Assembly: GCA_024803745.1 (NCBI GenBank)
Contig: JANJXV010000037.1
Coordinates: 7,093,501 to 7,157,500, forward strand
From: Megascapheus bottae
Taxonomy: Eukaryota > Chordata > Mammalia > Rodentia > Geomyidae
DNA length: 64,000 nucleotides
Direction: 5' to 3'
Positions within the stretch are counted from its first letter, which is position 1. The number at the start of each line of letters is the position of its first letter. The position numbers were made by a program, and so were the translations under genes. The notes under the pieces were generated by a model. The model saw only the letters and a program-made list of their open reading frames with translations, was not told the origin of the DNA and did not search any database. Positions 31,010-41,764 of this stretch are shown here, in pieces.

Positions 31010-32095
31010 AAAAAAGTGAGCTTTGAAAGGGAGTCAGGCTTTGCTTTTTTCTCTTCTCTGTTGCCTGTGTGAGCATTGCCCATTGTACTGTCAGTAGCTT
31101 CTGACTCGTCCTGAAAGTGAGATAGTCTATGACCCCATTACTCTACTTTCTAAAAAGCTCAGCTTAGCATATCGAGTCCAGAATCAGTTAATGCAAACTT
31201 TTGGTTGCAGTCCTATACCTGCTCTTCTTAAATCGACAATCATCTCAAACTACCCCTCCTTAGCAAAGCAGGTTTTAAATCACTCGTAGCTTACCCTCTG
31301 TTCCTCATTGGGGCACCAGCTTAGCCCAGGAGTGAAATAAACACAGTTTAAAGAAATGTCCTCCCTGAGGTGCTTTCATTCCAGTCTAGATTTCAGTTTT
31401 CCTAGACCATTATTGCCATTCACTGAGCCATTCATTGAAAAATAAACATACATATGGAGGGTCTTCTATGCACTAGATTCTGTTTTGGGCAGAAGAAAAT
31501 GCAATAATCAGGACAAATCAATTTCCTGCTCTGATGCTTAAGCCTGGGATGTCTGAACCCTAAATCATTTTGGAGCTGAGCTTTCTGCATATGAGCTGTC
31601 TTAGAACCTAGGCTGCCTGGGACCTGAGCTGTCTGGATATTGCCACATGCTGAAATACACCTCTAACACCACCCTCCCCAGAGGATAAAGTGACAGAAAT
31701 CCAAATCCAGCAAGAGGGATACATGGATTCTAAAACCCAGCCAATAGACAGAGAAGTCAGGCCACTGTTCATGCCCCCCCCTCTCTCTCTCCTCTCTCTC
31801 TTCTCTCTCTCTCCCTTCTTCCCCCCAAACTTTGAAAATTAAATGAGAGCCTAGAGTATTATTAATATCATGATGTATAAAAAGATAGAATGAAACCTGA
31901 AATTCAATCACAGCAACAATGATAGATGATATTGTTATTACCATGAACAGTATGATCTATTAATGCACCTAACTTGTTCTCTTTGGACCATCTATCCCAT
32001 TAATGAAATGGTACCTATACTGATTTAATCGAGATTTCCCTGACCTGCCTCCCTTGTTGAAGAACATGGGCTCATCCTATGATAACCCAATGAAT
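31010..32095. other. Unique sequence with a CT-rich run and possible L2 relic
   Basis: A C/CT-rich run lies at 31773-31825. Around 31410-31490, 'cattcattgaaaaataaaca' with 'cttctatgcactagattctg' resembles L2. No gene. Confidence 0.4.
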
Positions 32096-32099
32096 TGCT

Positions 32100-32340
32100 C
32101 TCTTGAGTTACTTTTCTATTGCTACTGTAATAAACTATCACAAACTTAGTGTCTTCAGACAAATTTACCATCATATGGTTCATTGGGATAAAATCAAGAT
32201 GTCAAGCAGAGCTCTGTTCCTTATAGAAGCTCTACCTAGAAATCTGATTTCCTGCTCCTTTCAGCAAGAGCAGACTGTTTATATTCCTTAGCTTGTAGCC
32301 CTTTCCTTCACCTTCAAAGCCAACTGCTAAGCATCCTCAA
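32100..32340 (-). mobile_element. Ancient interspersed repeat, possibly LTR-type
   Basis: 'cttttctattgctactgtaa', 'taaactatcacaaacttagt', 'aaaatcaagatgtcaagcag', 'agctctgttccttatagaag' and 'ccttcaccttcaaagccaac' match a widespread placental-mammal repeat; I cannot name the family with certainty. It seems to continue to about 32560 after a tRNA-like SINE. Confidence 0.5.
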
Positions 32341-32344
32341 GCTC

Positions 32345-32456
32345 TTTGCTGTTGTTGTTGTTGTTGCTGTTGTTGTGATATGAGGACTGAACTCAGTACC
32401 TTATTCCCGCCTCATATTGGCAGGCGCTCTACCAACTGAGCCATGCCTCTAACCCC
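32345..32456 (-). mobile_element. tRNA-like SINE monomer with GTT tail
   Basis: On the minus strand: 'ggcatggctcagttggtaga' (A-box), then 'tgagttcagtcctc' (B-box) and an (AAC)n tail. A single arm that retains a good tRNA-like promoter layout. Confidence 0.7.
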
Positions 32457-32688
32457 ATATAAAACTCTGGCTTAAAGCCTCTCCCTTCTGGAACATGGCT
32501 CCCTGTGGGCAAGACTGAAGTATCCCCGGCTCCTTGCCTTGTCTCACATTCAGCAAGTGTCAGGTAGCAGTTAGACATGGATAAATAATGTTGATTAAAT
32601 TAATAGAACTACTTTACAATAAAGGTTTTTCTAGAAAGTTCTGTGGACTTGTGCAGACCCATTTTAAAGAATTATATGTGCTATTATT

Positions 32689-32689
<1 letters not shown>

Positions 32690-32734
<45 letters not shown>
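32690..32734. repeat. (CA)n microsatellite
   Basis: About 22 CA units; frames across it that code for His/Thr or Cys/Val runs are artefacts. Confidence 0.95.
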
Positions 32735-32736
<2 letters not shown>

Positions 32737-32739
32737 CAA

Positions 32740-33240
32740 ACAGATTTTGAAATTCTTCCAGGGCCTTTTCTTCCTGACCTCTACCTTTTTTCTTTCTTTC
32801 TTTTTCTTTCAGTTTCCTTCTTGACTGCCTGACACAGCTTTCTGTTTTCCTTATACCATGAGTATTCACACAGCTGCACACTGAGCAGGGACTTAGTCAG
32901 AATGGAGCTTCCTGTCACATGAGGATCTTCAGAATTAGGTTTCTGCCACTGCTGAACAGACTGGAAGAGCATGGCCCAATTCTGCTGATCGTCAGGAGGA
33001 CCCCAAACTCTAAACTCTCAAATACTGCTGTCTCTGTGGGTTCAGCCCTGGACACCCAATTGCCCGCACTCATGATGGGAACAAGTCCATTAGCCCTGTG
33101 CTCTGCTCTGGGAATAGAATGATGAAGAAAGACCTTGATGGGAGCTCTAAGAAAGCTTTTGGTGAAGGACCTTGGGTTAAATTCTGAACACTGAGTACGG
33201 GCAGTACAAAGCCCACCTTTGGGTTAAGATAAAAAGAAAA
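32740..33240. other. Unique sequence
   Basis: A T/C-rich run lies at 32785-32820. No recognised gene; a 67-codon frame at 32919-33122 has no domain. Confidence 0.4.
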
Positions 33241-33242
33241 AA

Positions 33243-33440
33243 ATCTGGTGCTGGTAGTTCACACATGTAATCCTACCTACTTGAGAGGCTGTGATCTGAG
33301 GATCCTGGTTTGAAGCCAGCCCAGGCCGAAAGGTCTGTGAGAGTGTTACCTCCAATTAGCCATCAAGCAGCAGAAGTTGAGGTATAACTCAAGTGGTAGA
33401 GTGCTAGTCCTGAGCAAAAAAAAAAAAAAAAAAAAAAAAA
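33243..33440 (+). mobile_element. B1-like + tRNA-like SINE with long A tail
   Basis: 'tctggtgctggtagttcaca', 'gagaggctgtgatctgagga', 'ttacctccaattagccatca', 'gtggtagagtgctagtcctg', then about 24 A. The right arm lacks its B-box half, ending at an internal A-run. Confidence 0.83.
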
Positions 33441-33459
33441 GACAAGCAAGAACATGAGG

Positions 33460-33838
33460 TCAAATAAAACAAATGCTTCTTTTTATTTATTTACTTTTCA
33501 GTTGTCAAAACTTACATTTTACTTTTCTTGAACAGTTGTCTTTATGGTCAACATTCATACTATTGATTTGAAAGAAAGCCTAAACAACTTGGTGGACTTC
33601 ATTGTCCTATAATAATCATTCCCCCAATGCTTAGAATTCCTTAATCCTATTTACTTTCCATTTGTAATGGATTGTAAAATGAAGATCTTGGAAAATCACT
33701 CCTAGAACTCTAGACTCTATATGCACAGTGAAAAACCCATCAGGAATAGTAAACCCAACAAAAGTGTAGGATGGAGCTCCAGGACCAAAGTATAGTAGGT
33801 GTATGTCTAAAAAGTCATATCTACTGGTCAGGATCATA
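33460..33838. other. Unique sequence
   Basis: No feature recognised; 33828-33838 is the left target-site duplication of the following LINE-1. Confidence 0.4.
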
Positions 33839-34179
33839 CCTCTAGGTTAATGTAACAAGAAGTTTCACTTTTATGATTGTTGTTCTTAGTATACAATGTA
33901 TCGTAATTTTACTTTTCTCTTTTTTTTCTTCCATTTATGGTTAATCTCATGAGGTTACTGTGTTTGTGTACAGCTATACTGCACATAACCTTATTTGTTG
34001 ATTTGAAATAGGGAAGGGAAGAGGGAAACCAAGATGGCTGTGAGAGGGAGAGGGAAGGAAAGGGAGACAAAAACATGAGAAAGGGGTATGAAGGTTTGAG
34101 GAACAATGTACCCACTACCTGAGGAATGTATCCTTAACTCCTCTACACATTATCCTGACAATAAAGTACAATAAAAAAC
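33839..34179 (+). mobile_element. 5'-truncated LINE-1 3' UTR, second subfamily
   Basis: Runs 'tgattgttgttcttagtata', 'tttgttgatttgaaataggg', 'gaaaccaagatggctgtgag', 'gtacccactacctgaggaat', 'ctctacacattatcctgaca', 'ataaagtacaataaaaaa'. It is flanked by an 11-bp duplication TCAGGATCATA at 33828-33838 and 34180-34190. The plan resembles the young subfamily but the tail end differs. Confidence 0.88.
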
Positions 34180-34194
34180 TCAGGATCATATAAG

Positions 34195-35425
34195 TTGGCT
34201 AGAATGAGGGAGTACCCAGCACAGAGTTATGTGATTCAGGTTCTAGAGGCAGTATACAGCATTTATACCCACTTATTTCCTCAAAAGGTTCCCATCATAG
34301 AAAATATGACTCAGGTTTTTTCCCTTTTTAACTTACAAAAGTTCAAGTCACTCATTTTTTCTTAGAATGGCTTAGAATGGAAGCAAATGACTATAATAGC
34401 CCAAAGAAGACAACCAAACTGCCTCTCTATATTTAAGATTTTAAATCAAATCCTAAATCAATTCACATTATAAAAATGCATATTAATATTCTATATACCA
34501 GTCAAAATAAACCTCTCCTGGATCAACACCAAAAATACTTTGGATTTCAGTATTGGCCTTGTCAAGTTTTTAAGTATCTCTAAGTTAAAATTACTTCGAA
34601 TTAAAAACTCACAAACGCCACACATATCATTAAGATTCAACCACACAACCCACAAATACATGCAACTATCAAGGGCAGGTGTTTCACTTGGAAAGACATA
34701 ATAATTATCAGTGAAATTTTGTAGCAGGACATTTGATGTCACCTTTGTGTTATGGGAACATTTTCTATATCATGCAAGGGAGGCACTGATATTTTGAAAC
34801 TTAAAGAAACTCACTAGAATCATTAAGGACGAGGTGAAAAATTCATATATCCTACCACATTTTCAAAGAGCTAGTGCTTGGATCTTTGTCTCCCTGCCAA
34901 ATCAAATGTAGTTTCTTGCAAGTCATTCTTCAGTTCTGTTTTTATGTACCAGCTCATCAGAAGGAGCCAGAATATCTATGCTCTCTGTTTCCAGCAGCAA
35001 GATACAAGGGGCCCAAAACACTGTTGGTCTAGGCACCAACCCCTCCATTCTACTGACATAAGAAAGATGCTACTCTGAGGCTATTTCACTTACAAGCAGT
35101 GAGCAGGGTGACAGCCCATCCATAGTCACTTTATGGACATTGTGCCACCGGCTCACAGACAGTGCCTGAGTGTTCACTGACACTGCTCAGTCAAGTTGTG
35201 CACTCATTCACACCCCTATCCTTCATACTCACTCCCAGCCTTTTCACAAACAAGTCTGAAGAAACAACTTGCTTAAATGTTTTCCTTTTTTTTTTGAAAA
35301 TTACATCACTTCTTTTTAGTTAATTTTCTTCCCCATCCTTATCTGAGCTACCTCCCTAGAGACTTTCAAAAGCAAATGAGAATTAAATGTCCAGGTGTTC
35401 CCATCAATTCAAGCTGGATAAAATG
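34195..35425. other. Unique sequence
   Basis: No repeat or gene recognised. An 83-codon minus-strand frame (34491-34742) and a 66-codon plus-strand frame (34878-35078) have no domain. Confidence 0.4.
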
Positions 35426-35447
35426 GTCAGAAAAAAATACAGAAAAA

Positions 35448-35757
35448 TCTCTAGGATATAGAAACATAAGCCATATAATGAATGATTGTTGTTCTTAAGG
35501 TACTATGTTATCTCTCATCTCTTTTGCTGTCCCTTGGTTATCTCATATTGTTACAGTATCTCACTTTGTTACCTGATATATCGGATATATTTGTATTTGG
35601 TTATTTGAAATTGGATAGGGAAGGGGGAAAAACAAGATGAGGGGTGGGGATGGGGGGACCAAGACATGTGAAAGGGTATCAATGTATGGGAATTAATGCA
35701 CCATCTATCTGGCAAATATCATGTAACCCTTCTATTAATTACAATAAAAATAAATGA
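35448..35757 (+). mobile_element. Young 5'-truncated LINE-1, 3' UTR
   Basis: Closely matches the copy at 211-626 from 'ctctaggatatagaaaca' onward and ends 'tattaattacaataaaaa'. The flanks share an A-rich duplication 'gaaaaaa(a)tacagaaaaa' at about 35430-35447 and 35758-35776, with one A slippage. Confidence 0.9.
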
Positions 35758-35779
35758 GAAAAAATACAGAAAAAAACTT

Positions 35780-36470
35780 CTTTGGGTCTGTTATGCAATC
35801 AGCATTTACTTCCTCTTTTCCCACTTTTGCCACTCTTCTCAATACAAAGAGAAATTACTGCAAATGCTAATGTGTGATTTTTCTCAAGATGAATTGTGCC
35901 TGCTTTATTTTCTCTCTCAAAATCTTAAGGAGAGGAAAATCACTGTTGTGACTCTTGATTCCAGGTTGGTTCCCCTGAAAGGAATACTTCTTATTTTCAT
36001 ATCCATTTCCCTGGGTCTACTTAGGTCTGACTCCTGTGGTCCACCCAAAGGAGTGGTAAACTGTCCTAAATACCAATGTATTTAGGAGCAGATATGATCA
36101 CATCAAGCTAGAGAGTCCTCTCTCTACCATTTACAGACTTATTTACTCATTTAATTCCCTAACAGTCCGAGGCCTAGATTTTCTCATTCAAGTGCCAGTA
36201 ATACCACAGCAGGGATGCAGTACCTTATCATTCCTGTCCCTCCATGTTCTATGTCCCTCCGTGTTTAGGGCCTGGTACTGCCTTGACATAACTACTCTTC
36301 TGCTCTGGAAACAGTATTCAACAACGTAAGGATTATTTAAACACAAGCACTTTGATACTACAACAGTTGATCTGATAACCTCAATGACAGCTAAGAGACT
36401 AACAGGAGTGTAGTATAGACCAAGCGGGATTGGAAGGGATGCCAAAAGAAAACTCCCACGGGGTTCAGAC
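35780..36470. other. Unique sequence with a 129-codon frame
   Basis: The plus-strand frame at 35696-36085 starts inside the LINE-1 tail. Its later part is hydrophobic but matches no family I recognise. An 85-codon minus-strand frame lies at 36188-36445. Neither has supporting signals. Confidence 0.35.
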
Positions 36471-36474
36471 AGAA

Positions 36475-36775
36475 AGGGGTTTAAAGGAGTTTATTAGGGG
36501 AGGAGGGAGGAAGGGGAGGAGATATTTCCAGCCTGCATACAGAATGAGAGCCAATGCCAGGAAGAGAGTGATGTAGGGGAGGGGTAAGGTGGGGCCTCAG
36601 CCAATGAGGAGGTGACCTCCGAAGATGAGGAAGTGAGGACAGAGCCAGGAGACCTCCTGCTGTCCTTGAGTGTGCCAGCTACCTGGGTTACAGGTGCTGC
36701 ATGGGCATTTCTAAGGTGCATAAGGAGAGAGCCAAGGGAAGGAGCCATTTCACTTGTGTGGGCCTAACAGGGGCG
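36475..36775 (-). mobile_element. Possible solo LTR-like segment, antisense
   Basis: A GC-richer purine-heavy block: 'aggagtttattaggggagga' looks like an antisense polyadenylation region, followed by a G/A-rich stretch and 'gcctcagccaatgaggaggt' (antisense CCAAT-type box). The composition is unlike its neighbours. No terminal TG...CA or target duplication could be fixed. Confidence 0.3.
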
Positions 36776-36779
36776 AGTC

Positions 36780-36985
36780 ATGTCCTGAGTGGCTTAGAAT
36801 AGAATAGGACTTGGGACAATGAGAGATCTCATTGCATGTCTCAGAAACTGTGTGCTATTTGAAACTGGTGACCTGTTTTATTTCTTTTTTCAATCTTCAA
36901 TACATCAGACCTCAATGGACGGCGTGTGAGTGAAATTTCAGAAAGCAAAATGAAGATGGGAGGTGGTGGAACTACTCTCGTTCAG
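36780..36985. other. Unique sequence
   Basis: Nothing recognised. Confidence 0.4.
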
Positions 36986-36987
36986 TC

Positions 36988-37120
36988 TTTCATCCTCACA
37001 ACTCACTTCTATGAGAGAATCTAGTTCTCATTTCTTATAGATGAGGAAACAGAGGCAGCACACTAGTTGAGTGGATGTTCAAGGTCACCTTGCTGGTACC
37101 CAGAGATCGAATTCCTGTGA
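36988..37120 (+). mobile_element. MIR relic
   Basis: 'catcctcacaactcacttct', 'atgagagaatctagttctca', 'tagatgaggaaacagaggca' and 'tgttcaaggtcaccttgctg' follow the MIR core and 3' half. Confidence 0.72.
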
Positions 37121-37124
37121 CAGA

Positions 37125-37820
37125 GCTGCGATCCTAAAGTGATGGTGCAGGGTTCACAGCATTGCAGTGGGGTCGCTTTCTCCATGCACCCCTCCTTCAG
37201 CCTGGCCCAGCAGCATTGTCAGACATCTCCTGAAAATACCCTGCTCCTCTTGAAGAGTGCTCCAGATAAGAAATGAGGGGCAATTTACAGGGAGCTCCAT
37301 CCATGGAGGGTTCCAAAAGCTTTCCTTTCTCACCCTAGGACACACAAAGCCAGTGTTCTAAACTAGGCTCCCCTAACTCACTACATCATCTAGACACAAG
37401 AACACCTGTGCACTCTACAGCTACCCTGGTAATCTTGTCCTAAAGAGGACCACAAAGTAGATAGGACCCAAATAACTGCCATATTCTCTAACCCCAAATG
37501 GGCAGCAGATTTAGGAAGACGGCAAAGTAAAATTATCCCTAAAAGTCAAACCACACTGTACCTACCTGGGAGTCTTCACCAGCAATAGTTTGAAATCCTA
37601 TCTGCCCCCAGGATCCTCAACTCAGTACAATATGTTCTCAGTTGTATTTTTGATGCAATGAGTACAGTCAGACTTCTAACATGGCACCATAAGCAGGGCC
37701 GAATCCAGTTCACCTGAAGTCCAAACTCTCTCTAATCTAAAACCAGAAGAGGCTTCACTGATGGAGGCAAAAGAAGAGGGAGGCTGTAGATAAAGTGATC
37801 ATCTCAGGATGATTCTGCCT
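37125..37820. other. Unique sequence
   Basis: No feature recognised; short frames only. Confidence 0.4.
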
Positions 37821-37825
37821 CAAGT

Positions 37826-38040
37826 ATTTTACCTTGTTGTCTGATATACTGTATATATGCTTATTTGGTTATTTGAAATAGGATAGGGAAGGGGGGAAAA
37901 CAAGATGAGGGGTGGGGGTGGGGGGAGGGAAATGGGGACCAAAACATGAGAAAGGGTATCAATGTTTGTGAAGTAATGCACCTTCTATCTGGTGAATATA
38001 ATATAACCCTTCTATTAATTACAATAAAAATATATGAAAA
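37826..38040 (+). mobile_element. 5'-truncated LINE-1 3' UTR
   Basis: 'ttgttgtctgatatactgta', 'tatttggttatttgaaatag', G-run at 37905-37930, 'gaagtaatgcaccttctatc', 'tattaattacaataaaaa'. Somewhat more diverged than the other young copies, and I could not define a target-site duplication. Confidence 0.85.
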
Positions 38041-38286
38041 ATAAAGAAAACAGAAACAAACATGGTTTTCCTCAATACATTTGCAGCGATATGGAAGGAT
38101 GTGGAGGGTACTGTGCTAAGTGCTACATGAGTCATGGTTCAACCTTATAGCAAGCATCAGAGTTACAGAATACCCTTTTTACTTACCTAGCCCACTGTCA
38201 TTTGCTTTACTGTATGCTGTTTGTTCAAAGGGGTTTCACCAGGGTATTTCACACACACATACAGTACTTTAATCAGGCGGATCTTA

Positions 38287-38289
<3 letters not shown>

Positions 38290-38331
<42 letters not shown>
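38290..38331. repeat. (CA)n microsatellite
   Basis: About 20 CA units. Confidence 0.95.
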
Positions 38332-38332
<1 letters not shown>

Positions 38333-38454
38333 TCTCTATTATTCAACATATTTCAATGAATTTTGGGATCTATCTTCATTCATAGATGTATTGCTTTTCA
38401 GTATATTCTCTATATCTCTACTCTCATTTCCTCAAAAAGTCTCAAGATTACCAA

Positions 38455-38552
38455 GAATAGATAGATAGATAAATAGATAGATAGACAGACATGCATACAT
38501 ACATATACCCATACATACGTATGTACATACATACATACATACATACATACGG
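38455..38552. repeat. (GATA)n and (CATA)n tetranucleotide repeats
   Basis: GATA units at 38457-38488 give way to CATA/TACA units to 38550. Confidence 0.9.
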
Positions 38553-38559
38553 TATGGTA

Positions 38560-38855
38560 GCATTTATTTTAAAATCATAATTGTTACCAGACTATAAAAA
38601 TTGTTCTGCATCAACTTTTTAATGCCTCGTTTCTAATTAGTATATGAGCTCTATATTATTCTTTTAAATTTCAGCAAAGCATTCCACCAAATATCACAAT
38701 TTACTTAACCATTGCCCTATATTTAAGATATTTGGCTAATTTACAATTTTTATTCTAATAAATAATATCATAATGAGCCTACTTTTATAAATGTATCCTT
38801 ATACATTTTTTAGGTTCTATCTGAAGAAAAATCCCTAGAAATAGGATAACTAAGT
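38560..38855 (-). mobile_element. Ancient LINE-1 remnant, host of the SERBP1 retrocopy (left)
   Basis: 'atttacttaaccattgccct', 'aataatatcataatgagcct', 'tctgaagaaaaatccctaga' and 'aataggataactaagtt' follow the antisense LINE-1 ORF2 end. It resumes at 41676, so the 2.8 kb between is an insertion. Confidence 0.65.
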
Positions 38856-39216
38856 TAAAAATGCATTTTTTTAATTTGACAAATCAAAGTTTACATGTCC
38901 TAGTTGACTATGTGTGAAAATGCAAAGCAGGTATTAAAACTGATAATGTCCAATATTTATACCAGTCTGTATATTAGAACATCTAAATTCTTAATTAAAA
39001 AACACAAATGAAGTGAAAACTTTAAACTGGTACACACTGTTCACACCTATATTTCAAGTTTGGAAATGCATATTTGTGAGCAGCAATACAAAAGTATTCA
39101 TAAAGAATGCATAATCTCTGAAAATTATGAAAACATCCCTGCTACCAATACATTTCTAAATACAAAACTGACTACCATTTTTGTAACTTCTGTGTAGCGA
39201 GGAGAAGTTCATTTTT

Positions 39217-39487
39217 ATTTTTTTTAATTGTAATTAGTAAAAGGGTTACATGATATTTGCCAGATAGAAGGTGCATTAATTCACATACATTGATACCCTT
39301 TCACATGTCTTGGTACCCATTACCCTCCCCCACCCCCCCCACCTGTCTTGGTTTTCCCCCCTTCACTATCAAATTTCAAATAACCAAATACAAATAAATG
39401 GCGTCTATGGCCATACCATCCTGAACGCGCCCAATCTCGTCTGATCTCGGAAGCTAAGCAGGGTCGGGCCTGGTTAGTACTTGGATG
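39217..39487 (-). mobile_element. LINE-1 3' end / inverted 5S rRNA chimeric insertion
   Basis: Minus-strand reading: target duplication, 5S sequence in antisense, a three-base joint (ggc on the plus strand), the last 184 bp of the young LINE-1 3' UTR, A-rich tail, second duplication. The 16-bp duplication GGAGAAGTTCATTTTT is perfect (39201-39216 and 39488-39503). The SERBP1 3' UTR reads through once the insert is removed. No LINE-1 coding sequence is present. Orientation and joints suggest twin priming with 5S RNA as the second template. Confidence 0.93.
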
Positions 39488-39492
39488 GGAGA
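39403..39492 (+). pseudogene. Truncated 5S rRNA pseudogene
   Basis: Matches 5S rRNA nucleotides 1-90 of about 120, starting exactly at nucleotide 1 (GTCTATGGCC). I count three differences, two of them decay at CpG sites (position 6 C to T, position 31 G to A) and one C to T at position 17. The last five bases (GGAGA) are shared with the target duplication. The internal-promoter A-box and intermediate element lie within the copy, but the C-box (about 80-97) is cut, and the terminator is absent. A working gene is not expected. Confidence 0.94.
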
Positions 39493-39661
39493 AGTTCATT
39501 TTTAAAACAGATAAAATTCAGTCTTTAGGTGTGAATGGTATGAATGACAGTCTTTTGTTTTGTTTTAAATTTCTTAGTTGTTTGGGATCCTTAAGCATGC
39601 AAAAGCTTTTAGAACAGGATGGTCCACAAAGGAACCAGGGTTGTCTTATGGCATCCAGTTA

Positions 39662-39766
<105 letters not shown>

Positions 39767-40210
39767 TCATCCTCCCCATCCTCCCCTGCCACCACGACCT
39801 GGGCAACCTAGGTCACCAAAATTGATCTCCAGCTAAGATGTTATATCATTTGCTGGTTTCTGGAAATGATGGTCCATAACCGAATCTTCAGCACGCGCCT
39901 CTTCACTCTTTGATTTATGAAGAACAAATCCTTTCTTCCACTGCCCATCAGCACCTTGGTTTGGTTTCCTAATATTAAATTCCACTTTTGCCCGGTCTTT
40001 ATTTTGAAGAGCCTTCCACTCATCCACAGTCATCTCTTCTGGATCCTCTTCCTTAACTTCTGCAACCTCATTCTCCTTATTTTCAGTGTCTGCCACTGGG
40101 TGTTCTTCACCGTCAGGTGTTTCCTCAGTCACATCTGTTTGATCAAATCAGTTAATTCATCGTTGACAGTTCCCCATTTGTGAGATCCGCTACCTCCATG
40201 CTTGTCCTCA

Positions 40211-40522
<312 letters not shown>

Positions 40523-40542
40523 TCACCTTATTCTTTCTTTCT

Positions 40543-41256
40543 TTCTTTTTTATTAGTGTAATTAATAAAAGGGTTACATGATATTTGCCAGATAGAAGGT
40601 GCATTAATTCACATATATTGATACCCTTTCACATGTCTTGGTACCCATTTCCCTCCCCCCTCCCCCCATCTTGGTTTTCCCCCCTTCCCTGTCCAATTTC
40701 AAATAACCAAATACAAATAAATCCAATATATCAGATAACAAAGTGAGATACTGTAACAATATGAGGGACAGCAAAAGAGATGAGAGATAACATAGTACCT
40801 TAAGGACAACAATCATTCATTGTATGGCTTTTGTTTCAATATCCTGGAGGTCCTTTCAATTAGCTTCACATTATATGGCCTTATGTATCAAGCTTTTGCT
40901 CTATTACAGATCTCTGCTAGTAGAGCCCAAGGTTTCTACTGATTATGACAAATGAGGGGAACCATTGAGCCTAAGTTCCTTTGAGTCTGGCTTACTTCAC
41001 TTAATATGATCTTTTCTAAGTCTTTCCATTTCCTAACAAATGGGGCAATGTCATTCTTTCTGACAGCAGCATAGAATTCCATTGTGTACAAATACCACAA
41101 CTTGTTGATCCACTCATCAACTGAGGGACATCTAGGTTGGTTCCATATCTTTGCTATGGTGAATAATGCTGTAATGAACATTGATGTGCTAGTGGATTTA
41201 GTATACCCTAGATTCTGGATGGTTGGGTAAATGCCAAGTAGTGGAATTGCTGGGTC
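40543..41256 (-). mobile_element. 5'-truncated young LINE-1 with ORF2 C-terminal end
   Basis: 714 bp. It contains the last part of ORF2 (open for 81 codons at 40936-41181, with the WNQPRCPSVDEWINK and YTMEFYAAVRKNDIAPF motifs typical of the C-terminal region), then the TAG stop and the whole 3' UTR, including a G-run and A-rich tail. It carries none of the endonuclease or reverse-transcriptase domains. A 14-bp duplication ATTCTTTCTTTCTT (40529-40542, 41257-41270) derives from the SERBP1 Lys-Lys-Glu codons. It splits the pseudogene between the N-terminal and RGG-containing parts. Confidence 0.95.
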
Positions 41257-41590
41257 ATTCTTTCTTTCTTAAGCTCCACGGGCAGCTCCATCGCCTCGCC
41301 TCCCTCTTGTCAGCCACACTGGGGGGCAGCGGGTTCTTGCGGTCTTTCTGGGACTCTTTCTGCAGCTGTTTGCCGCCTCGTTGGAGTTGGTCTGGGCCTA
41401 GGCCTGAGCAGCTCTCTTGGCCCCAGGGCCCCCAATGCCGCCCCTGCCGGCTTCTCTTTTCTTGTTCTCTGCATCCTTCAGCACCTCGAAGGGGTCCGAT
41501 TCGTCCTCAAGTAAGTGGTCCAATCGGTTGGTGACCACGCAGCCACAGCCTTCCTGTAGGTGCCCAGGCATGATGGTGGCTCAGCGGCGC

Positions 41591-41640
41591 ATTCCTCCAC
41601 GGATTGCAGCGGGCCATTCCTCCACGGATTGCAGCGGGCC
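41591..41640. repeat. 25-bp tandem duplication in the pseudogene 5' UTR
   Basis: The unit ATTCCTCCACGGATTGCAGC plus GGGCC occurs twice without mismatch (41591-41615, 41616-41640), just upstream of the former start codon. Confidence 0.93.
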
Positions 41641-41675
41641 AACAGCGCCTGCTTCAGCTCTAAAAATGCATTTTT

Positions 41676-41760
41676 AAGTCTATTTTTAATTTGGATTAAA
41701 AAAAAACTGCCAAATTACTCTCTCTTGGAAAACCATTTTTAAAAATCATTTCTTCTCCAA
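41676..41760 (-). mobile_element. Ancient LINE-1 remnant, right continuation
   Basis: 'aactgccaaattactctctc' and 'ttggaaaaccatttttaaaa' continue the antisense ORF2-end sequence from 38855. Confidence 0.55.
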
Positions 41761-41764
41761 CTAT

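Noticed and set aside
39403..39492. A functional 5S rRNA gene
   Set aside because: Only nucleotides 1-90 are present, the internal-promoter C-box is cut, and there is no T-run terminator. It is part of a LINE-1-mediated insertion.
40936..41181. An intact LINE-1 ORF2 or other coding gene
   Set aside because: Only the C-terminal end of ORF2 is present in a 714-bp truncated copy. The catalytic domains are absent.
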